A stretch of DNA of 64,000 bases from Sthenelais limicola (GCA_942159475.1 OW804096.1:37261744-37325743), one strand, 5' to 3'. Positions 22,948-36,013 are shown, counted from the first letter of the stretch. Notes: generated by a model not told the origin, from the sequence alone. Made by a program: numbers and translations.

Positions 22948-23031
22948 TGGCGGGGTGGAGGGGTTTTGTTGGTTCTGGTGTTCACAGCACTGGACGTGAA
23001 AGGCAGGCGTTATGGGTTCAAACCCAACCAG
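22948..23031 (+). mobile_element. tRNA-like SINE head
   Basis: TGGAGGGGTTTTGTTGG (box A-like) and GGGTTCAAACCC at 23014-23025 (box B with its stem). It ends three bases before a MITE-3 copy. Not a functional tRNA: the stem pairing is poor. Confidence 0.4.
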
Positions 23032-23033
23032 AT

Positions 23034-23550
23034 TTGTGATGTGTTTCGGGAAAATGAGTCACGAGTCGCAAAAAACTGATTTTGAAATATCTGAAATGAT
23101 GAGATCAAGCGGATTTCAATGATGGTAAACACTTAGGACATCTAAGAAGTGTTTCTATATTTTATGTTTGATAATTTTATTTTTTAAAAAATGTTTGCAA
23201 TATTTTGTGGGTGGGCAATTTTTTTGTAATTAATTTTATTGGAGCCATTTTCATACAATGATAATCTCATGGGAATCCAAGCAAAAACATACCGAAACAA
23301 GTAAACTTAGACGAATTTGTTTTCATTTTAACATAGGATTTGACATAGAATAGATTACCAGTAAAGTAGCTAAATATGACCTGTAAAAAGGCAAGGATAT
23401 AATTACCACACTGTCTTGGAATTTGATGAATCTATTCACATGACCGGAGGCGATAGACACTTTAAAAATCAGAACACCTCAACAAAGAGATCTTGTGAAT
23501 AAATCACATTTTTGCGACTTTTGACTAATTTCCCCCAAACACATCACATA
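23034..23550. mobile_element. MITE-3 copy
   Basis: Starts TTGTGATGTGTTTCGGGAAA, ends AAACACATCACATA; about 515 bp, longer than the others because of extra internal sequence near 23270-23440. Confidence 0.8.
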
Positions 23551-23734
23551 TTCTCTCTTTGCTTCTAGCGGAGCCTGTTGCATGAGAAATCCTTACTTAT
23601 TATTTGTCTTACTAAGCTATATTGGCTTGCTTGTGTAGGAATAAGATTTATCATTGTCTGTATGTAACTTTTCCTGAATGTTCCCTACCAGCTGCTCAAC
23701 AAGTAAAAGTAGCAAAGAAACGAAATCATCAAGT

Positions 23735-23847
23735 AAAGGGCCTAGTCACTAAGCCGATTTTCATACGATTCTCACAGAATTTAGTGGAAAAGAGTCATCT
23801 GCAGCGCAAAACCGCATGGAAATCGGCTTAGTGGACTAGGCCCTTTA
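23735..23847. mobile_element. MITE-2 copy
   Basis: AAAGGGCCTAGTCACTAAGC at the left and GCTTAGTGGACTAGGCCCTT at the right. The best preserved copy. Confidence 0.85.
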
Positions 23848-24776
23848 GAATGTGTTATGCCATGGAGCTCCTGGTGGCCCAACTTAATTTCTACTTTTAT
23901 GACAAAAATGTGTTAATTATTGGAAAGATATGAATAGACTGAATTTTTCAATACTTTGTATTTGTTTGTATGTTTATACAGGAATCTTTCTTCAAATCGA
24001 TAACATAAAACGTCATTAAATCGACCCATTGGTATATATTTGGCCGTGGGTGTGGCCGATCTCAACCATGTCACGCCCCCTCCTCCCCCCCCCCCCATTC
24101 ATGACGTCACTCTCATTAACCTCTCAACCAATGAGATGCCATTATGTCACTAAGTCAACACCACCGCATATTCCATAGCCCTAACTGCATGCCACTTTCC
24201 TTCCAGCCCTACATTAGGACGGTTGTGTCCGATTCAACAAAATCTGCTTTCTTTATTATATTTGTGTTATGGTGAATAAACCTAGAGTTCCTCTCTCGAA
24301 CTCAATTATTACGATGTTACAACGCAGGTCAACATATAATGAAGTGAAACCACTGCTGCAGACGATTTCGGCGGGCCACCGAAAAATAAATGAGTTTCTT
24401 ATGAAGCCCTGCAACAAGAACAACCAGATGAACTCCCCCAAATGACTTTCAGATGGTTGGACAAAAACTGAACAAAAACGAGTCAATTTTCACGTTTTAA
24501 TCCATGTCAACTGAGAATGTAGCTATAAAAGCAAAACAAGCAGTGTTTAACCTTATTTGTTTTTGTGCAGAATCCATGGTGACAGGGGCGTTCTCCTCCC
24601 ATACCACACCAAAAAAGCAATTAGACATAAATAGGTAGACGCTGGCCTAGGGAAGTAGATCAATGTGCGTGTGTTGAGCGGTAAGCTGAGGCTATGGCAG
24701 ACTTGTATTTTACCGCCAAGAGTTCTTTTGCTTTACCTGGAGTAAAAAGTGAAGCCAAAAGGTGATCTGGTGCTGT

Positions 24777-25014
24777 TGGGGGAGATCGTCAGAAAATGTA
24801 CAATTCACCTTCACGAATCCTCTCAAAAGACCCAAATGTAAGACAGAAATGAGCCTCAAAATGCAGTTTAACATAGCAGAACTGATACTTGAAATCAACG
24901 CGACACCAAATATATTCAGATATACCCGGTATTCATCATTTTTTGGGCAGAATTTAGCAGACATTACTAAATATGTAGAGCTGCCAATTGTACATTTTCT
25001 GAAAATCTTACCCA
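24777..25014 (-). mobile_element. MITE-1 copy
   Basis: Subfamily III with a left end of the GAGATCGTCAG variant. Both strands give small open frames that are artefacts. Confidence 0.85.
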
Positions 25015-25048
25015 TTAATTAAACTAATAATTATCTTCTTTTCATTTA

Positions 25049-25218
25049 CCAAAGTAACGTTCAAAATACAGTTCAAACCAATGAATGAGATATTTTTTAT
25101 CAGCATAATGTGAGAGATATTCTGGTATATCCACTGTTTATGATTGTTTCAGTCTAATTTAACAGAAGTTGCCAAATGTGTAGAGCTGCTGATTGTACAC
25201 TTTCGGAAATTCTGACCC
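25049..25218 (-). mobile_element. MITE-1 copy, left end missing
   Basis: Starts at AAAGTAACGTTCAAAATACA and keeps the right end TTCTGACCCC. Diverged. Confidence 0.7.
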
Positions 25219-25977
25219 CGCTGTGCTTAGGGTGGTGTCACAGGTTATAGGACCCTGTATCTGTCACCCCTGTCCGAGGTCCCTCACCCAACCACAATAT
25301 ATATCTATGATGATAATAATAATGTCTTGTCTCACTGCCTCTATCACCTTCAATGACTCACAGGGTGACTTCTGCCATCCTGATGATACTGAAAAATGAA
25401 GGAGTTTGCTTAACGAGAATGTTTTGCAAATTTACTCCAGAGGGTGGGGTCGCCATTAAGCTTTACATAAAACACCGCGTTCTCCACCCATGTAATATTG
25501 CATGTGCAAGTAGAAGAAACCTGAATCATTATGGCATAAAAGCTAGATGTAGCCAGATTATTTTTTACCTTCTCGGCTTCATGTATCTGCCCTGTCATCG
25601 CACGAGAAAATACCACTTGGGGATGAAGGCAAGAAGTGCTTCATATAAAATTTGAGATGTCAGTTTTTTTGTCAAGGATCATGTGGCAAGAAATTCATGT
25701 CATTTAAAAGTTCTTTTATTAGAAAATTGTTCGGAAATTAAAGACATTTTGATTTGCAGGTAGCTGTCAGTACAGGAATTGCTCGTATGCCATTTGGAAT
25801 TTGGAATTGCATGGAATTATGGGAATAAGAATAAAATAGTCTAGATTTCTCCGACCCTCCCCATGCCCTCTCCTCTCCTAATATTTCAAATCAATTACAT
25901 CGCTTTATATGTAAATATATAGAACATAGTAAATAGTACACAATTCAGTTAGCATATGTCATATATTACAAAACCAT

Positions 25978-26170
25978 TATACCTGGTCCTGGGTATGACC
26001 ATAAAGTGCCTTTCTCTCTCTTTTCTCTGTATCTCTCTCCCTTCTTCTCTATCTCTATCTTCTGGGTATGATCATTTATAAACTGCCTCCCTCTCAGCTC
26101 TCCCGCCCTTGATATAACCATCTTAAATGTGTTGATAAGGGCGTAAAGCAACCAATCTCACTCACTCACT
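25978..26170 (-). repeat. Second full copy of the GTGAGTGAGTGAG repeat
   Basis: Inverse of 641-880, including the CCTGGGTATGACCATAAAGT segment at the far end and a pyrimidine tract in the middle. Confidence 0.75.
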
Positions 26171-26323
26171 CAAAACCATTATACGATTCACGGTTTAGTC
26201 CCATTGTTTATATCAATAGTTTAATGCTCATAAACACCTTATGTACATGGTTTTACCGACCAATGTATGATCGATATGTGACCTTTTACACACAGAGAGT
26301 AAATGGACATTAAGAGTAGTATA

Positions 26324-26566
26324 TGGGTCAGATTTTTAGAAAATGTACAATTCGCTTTCACCAATCCTCTCAAATAACCCACATTTAAGACAAAAATTAG
26401 CTTCAAAATGCAGTTTAACATAACAGAACTGATACTTTAAATCGATGCGATACCAAATATACTCGGATATACACTGTATTTATCGTTGCAATTGTTTAGC
26501 CTAATTTAGTAGAATTTCCTAAATGTGTAGAACTGCCAATTGTACGTTTTCTGAAAATCTGACCCA
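26324..26566 (-). mobile_element. MITE-1 copy, TSD TA
   Basis: Subfamily III, full ends. Confidence 0.9.
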
Positions 26567-26869
26567 TATCTGTTTTAGTGTGTTAATACTTTTGAATAAA
26601 TCTTGAATAAAGTCTGAATTCCTTTATTGAATGACGTACGCGATCTTCCTCCTTCAGGAGTTGATAGTACGTGAGAGCTGATAGCCTTATAGCTGAAAAA
26701 CAGGAATAAGCTCTTATAAACCTGCTATAATCAGAGAGAAATATCCCATTACTTGACGCTGCTCCATCTTCCTCGCCTTCCCCCTGACATCCCAATGTTT
26801 ACACAGTGTCAAAGCAGGCGGACATAAATACTATACTACATTCCCCATTTCACATCTCCTGCAGACTAT

Positions 26870-27180
26870 CATTTCTCGAGCGTGCGCTGTGATGGATGCT
26901 TACGTCACACCCCCTGGCGGCTCGAGCGGTCAATACACTGACCCCTGGCCATGCCTGAGGTCATTGCAAGGGGTTATGGGTAATTGATAAAGTTTAATCT
27001 GCTCTGTGGTGAGTCACGAGGCGATATGGAAATATCGTATCGACCGCGACCGGACTGCCAGTGGCCTGTATCGCGGGCGAGCGTGGGGAGGCGATTAACT
27101 TGGCTGGTTTTTTGTGGACAGGGGCCTGAAATGAATAGAGCAGGGTCCATTATATGGCAACATCAGGGTGGGAAAGTTTG
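26870..27180. other. CpG-rich non-repetitive block
   Basis: CGAGCGTGCG, TTACGTCA (CRE-like, 26909-26916), GCGGCTCGAGCGG and CGACCGCGACCGG. A short frame at 26984-27217 is not convincing as a gene. Confidence 0.3.
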
Positions 27181-27239
27181 GAGGGAGTGGCATCAGGCAA
27201 TCTATTTAATGTCTTAATGTCTGCCGCGCTTTCTGAACA

Positions 27240-27759
27240 TGGGTCAGATTTTCAGAAAATGCACAATCTACATTTCTACACATCTATCAAATTCTGCTAA
27301 ATTGGTGTGATAATTCATAAATACTAGGTATATCTATAGGTATATTCTTTATTCCATGATTTGGCCGTGAGCGTACAATATAATCGATATACTGGCCGCT
27401 CACAAGGTGTACAATATAAACTCCCTGTATTGTACAGTGATGTCATGACCGTTCAAGACTATCAGTGAGCTATGCGGACAACACAATTTGATGAAATGAA
27501 ATGAAATAAAGTTGTAATATGTTACGAATCATGGAATAAAAGCAAGAATATTGTTATCGGAGGGCTGTATGGCCATATGGCCGAAAACAGCCTCCCTCAT
27601 ATGCGATACTATGCCATTCTTACTATAGTATATTGTATTCATTCAATAAATCTGTCTGGTTATGTTGAACTGTATTTTGAATCTGATTTATGTCTTAAAT
27701 TTGGTTTATTTGAGAGGATTGGTGAAGGCCGATTGTACGTTTCCTGAAGATCTTGCCCA
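27240..27759 (+). mobile_element. MITE-1 copy split by a ~285 bp insertion
   Basis: Subfamily II. Left part to about 27344, right part from about 27629. The insert carries ATTCCATGATT and its inverse AATCATGGAAT (27350-27536), plus GGCCATATGGCC. GTATATT flanks both sides and may be the target duplication. Confidence 0.8.
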
Positions 27760-28209
27760 TTCAATATTTGAGTGTGCTGGACCCATTGTGGACATTACAG
27801 ACAGGTATATATCGGCTAACTATTTCCCTTCTGACTCGAGATGCTTTGTTAATGAAATATTTGCCATAGAATCCTGTCTGATCTAGATTACATCTACCTG
27901 GATTACCAACATATTCTAAGGTCTACGGCAAACAAGGAAGGCATGCTACTACATCCTTTCACTGACCTGGAATTTCTCCTTAGTCCACCACAATTTGATT
28001 TTTTCTCATGAAAGGGCAACTATATAATTATGTCGGTTATATACATTCAAGTGAAATACTCAATTAAGGGACATAGCTCTCGCAAATAGCTCCCATATTT
28101 ATGTAGCGATGGAGATTAAACATTTAGAAACTTGTTTGACCCTTGACCTAATCCCTACATTCTAACTATTCTGCCTGCTGCGCGAGACATTCACACAATC
28201 TTTTACACG

Positions 28210-28481
28210 TCGTCATATTAAAGCTGCATTCTCAGCTACTTCGACAATACAAATCTTAACAAATTTCTCATGTTATGACTTATAGGACTGAATTTATCAA
28301 TATTATGCGGCTGTTATATATGTTTATACAATGGTTAATCATATTATGACTTGTAGGACTGAATGTATCAATATTCTGCTGCTGTTATATATGTTTATAC
28401 AAGGGTTACTCATGTTAGGACTTATAGGATAGGATTCATCAATATTCTGCGGCTGTTATATATGTTTATTCAAGAATTGGA
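28210..28481. repeat. Dispersed repeat with three 71 bp tandem units
   Basis: Units start at 28269, 28340 and 28411, each with ...TATGACTTATAGGACTGAAT and GGCTGTTATATATGTTTATA. The flank 28210-28268 matches 2092-2230 inverted. Confidence 0.8.
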
Positions 28482-28805
28482 AGTGTAATAGGCCGAGACA
28501 AAGCACAGATGAGGACATTTTAGAAATCCTATAGCAAAAACAATCAGGTATACTCCTCCATAATTTATTTTTTGTCTAATGACTTTAGATGGGTTGAAGA
28601 ACGGAACAGAAAGTAGAAATTAAATTTTGACCGACATTAACTAGAAGTGCACCTTTAAGTTTGAAATAATCACCTTTATTTTGTTTTTTTGTAACAGTGG
28701 CAGCTCCGAATTCATGATTCAATTTTGATTTGGAAATTCTTTGTTTCACATAGGAAGACATTGACTAAATGTAAACGAACTTCTGGATAAAATCCAGCTA
28801 TTCCA

Positions 28806-28920
28806 GCAAACTGTTACCGTGAAGAAAAAAAGACTCAAAAGGACATGCAATAAACCAAACAATAAATCATTGCATGTCATTTACATAGAGTCAGTTATGT
28901 TCTTCACGATAACAGAATAT
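28806..28920. repeat. Fold-back sequence
   Basis: GTTACCGTGAAGAA/TTCTTCACGATAAC and ACATGCAAT/ATTGCATGT form a long imperfect hairpin. Confidence 0.6.
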
Positions 28921-29094
28921 CCAATCATCTACCTAGTTTTCAGCTGGACACGAAACACGCCTATTATTTTCTTGGCCTAGTATAGCCTGCATTCCAGGCC
29001 AGTAGGCCTATAGTATTTGTGATAAGGAAATAATAAGGAAATAATTAAGGAAGTCTACATTCCATACTTGCTCTATAGGGCAGATGTAGAACGA

Positions 29095-29185
29095 GGATGT
29101 TGTGGAGGTGGAGGGGGGGGGGGGAGGACGGAAGAGGCAGAAGGGAGGGGGAGGGTGGGTGGGGGGTTGGGGGAGGGCTAAACGG
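29095..29185. repeat. G-rich tract
   Basis: Many G runs of 4-12 on the plus strand; could form quadruplexes. Other homopolymer runs lie at 4600, 24073, 30499, 56720-56770, 60995 and 63379. Confidence 0.7.
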
Positions 29186-29202
29186 GTGATACCTGTCTTT
29201 CA

Positions 29203-29393
29203 TGAGTCAGGTCACCAAGAAATTTACAATTGGCAAATCTACCCATTTAGTAAATTTTACTAAATTAGGCCGGAAGGGGATCAATACTAGTTGTATCTTA
29301 GTATCTTTGTTATTTCGTTTATTCTAAACATTTTGGTTATTTGCGAAAATTGGTGAAGGTGAATTGTACATTTCTTAACAACAACGTCACCCA
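29203..29393 (+). mobile_element. MITE-1 copy, shortened
   Basis: Keeps ACAATTGGC... and GAATTGTACATTTCTTAACA with a CGTCACCCA end; about 45 bases are missing inside. Preceded by a G-rich tract. Confidence 0.7.
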
Positions 29394-30642
29394 TATTATA
29401 TATTATATGAATATGGGCGAAGCCATCCTGATTAATTGATGCACTCTGTCCATTTAATCATTTCTACAAATTTATCAAATTTGGTAGAGCAAACTGAAAT
29501 TTCGGGCAATATTGTAACCCTCACTTGCTTTTCCTCTTTTGTCATATCATTGTCGACCATTAACTTCATCTTGTTAATTCCTGTTTGAGATATTGGATGT
29601 TTCAGAGCGTGTGACCAACGAATGATGAGAATACTCAGAACTCAGAACTCCTCAGAACAGGATTGGGAATGGCATGCATACGGTAGTCCCCTTTGGAGCA
29701 AAGGGATTGACACATAGTTTCTGCATAGTTTGTAAGCATATCACAAATGACATATCCAGTTAATAATCATTGACTGAATACCGACTGGTAACCTTACATA
29801 TGAACGATTAAAGAAGCCATACTGTAATACATAATTATATATATATATATGTGAACTGTCACATATATATTACAATATGGTCTGCGATTTCTAGTCTTAT
29901 TGCCCTGTCATATATTATAATTTATTATATACGCATTGCTCTGAAAAAATCTAGAGTGATTTACGCATGGTGCATATTTCACTAGTGATTAACGTGGCGT
30001 TGCACCAAGTTCGCAATCAAGTACAGGCACTCTCTGGAAGAACAGGCCCATTCAAAATTGTAAAAATTTTTGTATGAACCTGACATGGAAACCCTATGTG
30101 CAACAAGATCAGCTAATACAGAATACTTGAATTGAATTGAATAATAGGATTACTAAACTTAGTTTGAGAAATTATAAATACTCCAGGGCCAGGACAGCCA
30201 TTAGCGCAGTAGGCGTCCAATCACTGACACCATTCTTATCTGAGAGGCAATGAGCCTACACAGCTTCAGTTTTCGCATAACTAACAAAATCTACCAGATG
30301 GCACAAGAAGGGAGGCATTATCAGGGAGATTTCTTCATACAATTCTGCAAACCCAAGCGAAAAAATGTGTAATCATATCATCTGGGTATCCAACTGTCTG
30401 TAATAATCACTATTTATCATCCTCTGCGTCTGCCCCCTCATTATCCCTCTATCTCCCCATCCCGCCTTATGTCATCGCCTTATTTGCCTCATCTTTCACC
30501 CCCCCCCCCCCATACCCACCTTCCCTACCCCTGCCCAAACCCCTTCTCTAACCCTCACCCCTCTACCAATACCGTATTTACCCTTATTGTAGTCCAGCTG
30601 GTAAGCAACACATTTTAGTCAAATGGCATGAAATGTGGTATA
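29394..30642. other. No gene seen
   Basis: AT-rich, with (TA)n near 29840 and a poly-C/pyrimidine stretch at 30420-30560. No supported exon. Confidence 0.5.
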
Positions 30643-30879
30643 TGGGTCAGATTTTCAGAAAATGTACAATTGGCAGCTGTAGACATTTAGTAAATTATTC
30701 AAAATTAGGCTGCAATTTGGTCAATACTAGGTAAATTCGAGTATATTCGGCATTGCAGTGATTCTAGCAATGTGTTTGGTTAGTTTAAACTGTATTTTGA
30801 ACTTTATTTTCGTCTGAAATTAGGCTTATTTGAGACGATTGGTGAAGTTGAATTGTACATTTTCTGAAAATCTGACCCA
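30643..30879 (+). mobile_element. MITE-1 copy, TSD TA
   Basis: Subfamily I, full ends TGGGTCAG/CTGACCCA. Confidence 0.9.
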
Positions 30880-31051
30880 TATAGTTACAAGCTAAAATAA
30901 TTTAATGCCAAGACCGAGCGTTAGGAAATGTACAATGTTGTATTTTATTTTGTTTTGCCTTTTATTATTTCTTTCTATCAGTTTACATCGATACCAAGCT
31001 AATGTTGTTGTGACGACTGTGGTGGTCGGTTTCCTGCAATGGAACAGCATC

Positions 31052-31259
31052 AGCGTCAGATTCTCAGAAAATGCACAATATACAGTTGTACACATCTATC
31101 ACATTCTGCTGAATTAGAGTGAAAATGGATTAATACTATGTACATATGCGAGTATATGTATATTCTGTAAGGTATTCATTCAATATATCTGTCAGGTAAT
31201 TTGGGTTATTTGAGAGGATTGGTGAAGACCAATTGTACGTTTTCTGGAGATCTGACCCA
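31052..31259 (+). mobile_element. MITE-1 copy with internal deletion
   Basis: Subfamily II. The segment between GTCAGGTAA and TTTGGGTTATT has lost about 45 bases. Confidence 0.8.
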
Positions 31260-31420
31260 TACTTTAATAACAATGAACAAACATGTCGTACTGATGAGAA
31301 TTACATTAACTTTGATAATATTACATTTGTTGATCGGTATACTGAATCTTCTTACCTCTCTGAGTAGATATTTCCAGTGTTTATAGCCTATGTTCCTTCT
31401 TCCCCTTATGTTGTTTACTT

Positions 31421-31496
31421 AAGGCCCTTGTCCACTAAGCCGATTCTCATGCGATTCTCATGGAATTTAGTGGAAAAGGATCCTCTGCGGCGCAAA
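31421..31496. mobile_element. MITE-2 copy, right end missing
   Basis: Starts AAGGCCCTTGTCCACTAAGC and keeps the TTTAGTGGAAAAGGATCCTC core, then stops after GCGGCGCAAAA. Confidence 0.75.
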
Positions 31497-31554
31497 AAGA
31501 AATAAAACAAAATGTACAATTCTCGGATGGCCAATTTAACAAGCTGTGGACTCA

Positions 31555-31605
31555 GGTGGTCGGAAAATATCAAATTCGCCTTCACCATTCCACTGAGATA
31601 TGAGA
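31555..31605 (-). mobile_element. MITE-1 end fragment
   Basis: GGTCGGAAAATATCAAATTC and CCTTCACCATTCCACTGAGA only. Confidence 0.5.
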
Positions 31606-32058
31606 TTAAATTTACTAATTAACAGACCGAACAGATTATTCTTTAAATAATGATGAATTCTTTAGTTTGCAGAGACTGCAGGTAACAAAACTGGTGATAC
31701 GCTTCAGATGATAATATGGTCTTCTAGCGTATGCCATGGTACTAGGGGTGACTACTAATTACTTACATTGGGGATATGGTGAGGGTGATTGAATATCTAT
31801 TTATAAGTGGTACAATTCACAAAAATCATGAAATCAATTTTAACCAACCAATGCGACAACATTTGACGACATTATGCTGTTTAAACACGTCTAAATGTAT
31901 TTTCTGAGGTTAAATCACAGACAAGCAATGGTATTTATTTGTCATGTAAATGATTGCTGCGGTAGTTTCGGTAGTTCAACTGTTGTTAACTGTTGCTGTT
32001 TCTCTTGTTCTCAACATATAACCGGTCTGGGCTCAGAGCTGAGAGAGAATCTCCAAAC

Positions 32059-32288
32059 TGGTCAGATCGTCAGAAAATGTACAATTCACCTTCAACAATC
32101 CTGTCAAATGACCCAAATTTAAGAGAAAAATAACGTTCAAAATACAGTTTAACACAATGAAAGAGACATTTCTTATCAACACAATGCCAAAGATACTCTG
32201 ATATACCAACTATTCATATTTAGCAATTTAGCAAAAGTTACCAAATTTGTAAAGCTGCCGAATGTGCATTTTCTGAAAATCTGACCCA
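32059..32288 (-). mobile_element. MITE-1 copy
   Basis: Left end variant GGTCAGATCGTCAG; right end CTGACCCA. Confidence 0.8.
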
Positions 32289-32359
32289 GAAAACCTCTCG
32301 CTTAATTATTATCATACGAAGTGGCTTTCAATTCCAAAAATCCTGCTCCCCACTATTCG

Positions 32360-32560
32360 AGGAAATACGGTATCATCAAATAAACCCCCCAGACTCCCGC
32401 CAGTCCCGAGTTCAATAGAAATAGCACCGCAGTGACCCCAGGGGGACTCAAAGAGAACTCCCCTGTGTGCAAGTTCATGGGGTCAGCCTGCCCCTAGGCC
32501 GTCGGTGGCTCGGCCTATCGGCTAGAAGGGGAACTTCAATCATGAGGGGTTGAGGTGGGC
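32360..32560. other. GC-rich non-repetitive block
   Basis: CCCCCCAGACTCCCGCCAG and GGCCGTCGGTGGCTCGGCC; no open frame, no MITE similarity. Confidence 0.25.
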
Positions 32561-32639
32561 CATAATGAATATTTGATGGTAATCACCCATGCACAGCGTA
32601 TTCATATGATGCGGCAACCCTGGCAAATAATGACCTGAG

Positions 32640-32876
32640 AAATAGATGAGATGTTTCTTTTCCAGCAGGTTTCTTTATGAAGAAGTGAAGCCTTATGAAA
32701 TACGACCACCTTGTCTCAATGATGAGGTGCTATGCTGGTTCATAGTGAAAGATTGGTTTTTCTTATTTTTTTTCGCCAAAATTAATGTCGAGGGGAATTC
32801 TTTCAGATGTGCCCTGGATGAGACATGCAAGCATGCAGAAGATGTATCAAACCTATCCCTATGCATACATACATAG
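32640..32876 (+). other. Weak candidate exon
   Basis: TTTCCAGCAG followed by an open frame with FLYEEVKPYEIRPPCLNDEV. No recognisable family and no clear donor. Confidence 0.15.
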
Positions 32877-33036
32877 ATAATTAAGTAGATATGTCAAAAA
32901 AGAAATAAGGCTAAAGTAATTTCCGAATGCTACTGCTACCTCTTGGCGAACGTAGGGCGACAGTTTTCATGAACAATTGTATTTATTGATGAGCAGTCGC
33001 CCATTTTGTATTGGCTGATTTTGCATGATCCTTTAT

Positions 33037-33166
33037 GAGAGAAGTCGCCAGAAAATGTACAATTGACTTCACCAATTATTTCAAATAAGCTAAATTTCAG
33101 ACGGAAATAAAGTTCAAAATACAGTTCAACCTAACCAAACAGATTTCTAGAATCAATGCTTAAAAT
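33037..33166 (-). mobile_element. MITE-1 half copy
   Basis: GAAGTCGCCAGAAAATGTAC through CCAAACAGATTTCTAGAATC; the other half is missing. Confidence 0.7.
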
Positions 33167-33805
33167 ATTTTATTGTGAAATTTCAGGATGCGGAGGAAGA
33201 CAGGGTTTCCCCTAGCCGTACACAAAAATTTAACGCTGGCATATGCCATGTTTCATTTCCTGAATAAAGGTCGTGTAAAATGAAATGCAATCGTGTTCAA
33301 TGATGAGCAGATCCCTGTGAGAGTTTTTGTGGCGCCATCTGGTGACTTGGTGATTTAAAAAGGCCGTGAGGTAAGGAATCATTGAGATGCGATCGTGGCG
33401 CCCCCAAGTCTTATGTCCCCGCAAACGTTTCCGACTAAATACCAGGCTACTAATGTGATATATCTACTACCTACACTGACTAAGGACCACTAATTCAAGG
33501 GTAGGGTTTTGATAAGTATTGTTATCAATCCATGTACTTCATTCCACCTCCAGGATGATATATAAAAAAAACCCTGGCGCCTAGTATAAAGTCGCTTCCG
33601 AGAAGGGTTGATCCCCAGGGGCTGATCTGACAATTATAGACGAAGTCACCAATGTCATCAATGTCACAATCGGTATCCCTGCCTAGATCAATGTACAAAC
33701 ACCTCAAATTTAAGACAAACAATTAACTCAAAATTCAGTTCAATGACATGCCACCCAATTTTGTTTATGAATGCGTAGAGTTTCCAACTATAATATAGTA
33801 TATAA

Positions 33806-33950
33806 TGGGTCATATCATCAGGAAATGTAGAAAATACTGCTAAATTAACCCGGAGAACTATAAAACTAGTTATATTTGAATATATTAAATTTGATATCGC
33901 GTTGATTCAAACAATTCGGTTCGTTTTAATTTCTATATTAGCTCAAACTA
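33806..33950 (+). mobile_element. MITE-1 half copy
   Basis: TGGGTCATATCATCAGGAAA to ATTCGGTTCGTTTTAATTTC; right end missing, diverged. Confidence 0.6.
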
Positions 33951-34432
33951 TTCAGAATCTTATTGCTCAGGCAATGAGAACTTCACGAGGGAGCATGAAT
34001 TATTTATTCAAAAACTCTCCCTGGACGGCATTATGAATAGGTTTGAAATCAACAGGACTTCATCATTGAATTTGAATTTTTACAAAAGCTCTCAACTGAA
34101 TATACCCAACCAACACTTTCATTACAGTCTAGGTCCAAAGTTGAGGGAGTCCCTTCAAACAAAGGGAAAGCATCTCTCCTCAAACCGCAAAGTGGTATTA
34201 TAATTCCATTAAGACCGCAAAATGTCAGTTCTAGGGATACCGATTAGCGAAGTAGGCTGACGTACCATTCTTATATGATCTGAGGGTTTGGACCTAGAGT
34301 GATTAGACGATATCGAGACAAGAAAGTTTGAAATAAACAACTAAAAATACAGTTGGCAAACATCTCATCAATATCCTATGAAATGGACATTAAAGAGAAG
34401 AGAAATGATGCCGATTAGAGAGTAGGGAGATT

Positions 34433-34534
34433 TAGGGGTCTATTCCACTCAGCCGATTCTCACAGAATTTAGTGTAAAAGAGTCCCCTACGGCACCAAAT
34501 CGCATGAGAATCGCCTTAGTGGACTAGGCTCTTT
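34433..34534. mobile_element. MITE-2 copy
   Basis: Diverged left end (GGGGTCTATTCCACTCAGCC); intact right end CTTAGTGGACTAGGCTCTTT. Confidence 0.8.
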
Positions 34535-34699
34535 AGAGTATTTAGCCACCACAACGCACCAACCCAACACCAAGGCATCCAGCGACGTGGTGGTATATAT
34601 ACATAATTTCTTGAGAGGCCTAGCCTATGGCCCAGAGATCCCAACATTATTGTTATTGTTTATGCTATTTTTACTACTTTATGTTTTATTATTGACTCG

Positions 34700-34797
34700 A
34701 TGGCTTGAGTTTACACTTTATGGTATATCCTATATAGATTTCATATACAAGCGGCTGTAGGGGTTTGATGCAAAATAAAGTGTAAACAAGAGCCATT
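34700..34797. mobile_element. Small inverted-repeat element
   Basis: ATGGCTTGAGTTTACACTTT and inverse ATGGCTCTTGTTTACACTTT, about 95 bp. Confidence 0.65.
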
Positions 34798-34970
34798 AAA
34801 TCAGTTCTTTCTTTATACTACAACTTTGAAATAATAAGAAAATCAACATTGTTACACTTGTATCATGCTGGCAGAAGCAGTTTACGACAGTCATGTTTTT
34901 CTGATCGTCACAGATGTGCTTATGTCGGCGGCCACGCCTTTTCTTACCATTTCTTTATTGCATGCGTATA

Positions 34971-35213
34971 TGGGTCAGATTTTTAGAAAATGTACAATTG
35001 GCAGATCAACACATTTAGTAAATTCTGCTAAATTAGACTGAAAAATCGTCAACACTAGTTATATCTTACTATATTTAATTTTAGTATTGCCTTGATTTAA
35101 ACAATCTGTTTGGTTATGTTGAATTGTATTTTTAATCTGATTTCTGTCTTATATTTGGGTTATTTGAGAGGATTAGTGAAGATGAATTGTACATTGTCTG
35201 GCGATTTCACCCA
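34971..35213 (+). mobile_element. MITE-1 copy, TSD TA
   Basis: Subfamily III body; right end GGCGATTTCACCCA. Confidence 0.9.
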
Positions 35214-36013
35214 TATACTGCAGGATCCATACAAATTATTAAATGGGTGTGTTTTTCCCGATCGCAGTGAACACTCCATTTAGTCGTAGTATGTTTCCAT
35301 TCTTCACTTTTTATTTGTAAGCTCATGTATCATTTTCAGCCTATATGAACATAATTAAATAATAATACAAATTACTTTATGAAATCTTACAATCACTAGT
35401 CAAATTAATTACGTTTGTGAAATAATATCGCAAACATAAATAAAGCATTCATTTCCTACCTATCATATAAACTACAATCAACCACCGGGAAACATCGATG
35501 TATACAAGCGATAATCTTTACCTCGATAAGTCTAAATGTATTCATACTAAGATCTGTTTGTGTATGTCAAATAGAGCAATAACCAAATGCATTTATGCTG
35601 TACTGAGCAGATCTAAGGTAAATCAACTGATCCATGACTGATTACACTGGTCTAAGGACAGGATAGCAGGGCAACAATACACTAGAATAACCCATTCTGA
35701 GTCTCCTAATATTCAAGTCTCTTGGCTAAGGATTCGATGAGATATAATCATTCATACACACTGTATTGGCTATTATTATGAGTTGTATGTTGGTGTTTCT
35801 ATCTAGGTAAGGGACTGCAAGGTGAGACACTAGAGCAAGCTCAATCTTCTAGTGGCTTGAGCACTACTATTTCCCTTCACATCTATTAAGATGATAAAAA
35901 TACCTTTGGATTAACCAAAAACTGGAATATTATTTACTGTTTGCACAAAATACAATTATACTGTTAGGAATAAGAGCTTACTTTTGTAAAGGTTGGATGG
36001 TCAAAGTTTCAAA
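35214..36013. other. 5' flank of CUB copy 1
   Basis: AT-rich, no repeat family recognised and no clear TATA box. Only the last ~15 bases before the ATG match the flank of copy 2. Confidence 0.4.

Noticed and set aside
22948..23031. A functional tRNA gene
   Set aside because: Box B is good, but acceptor and D stems do not pair; it fits a SINE head better.
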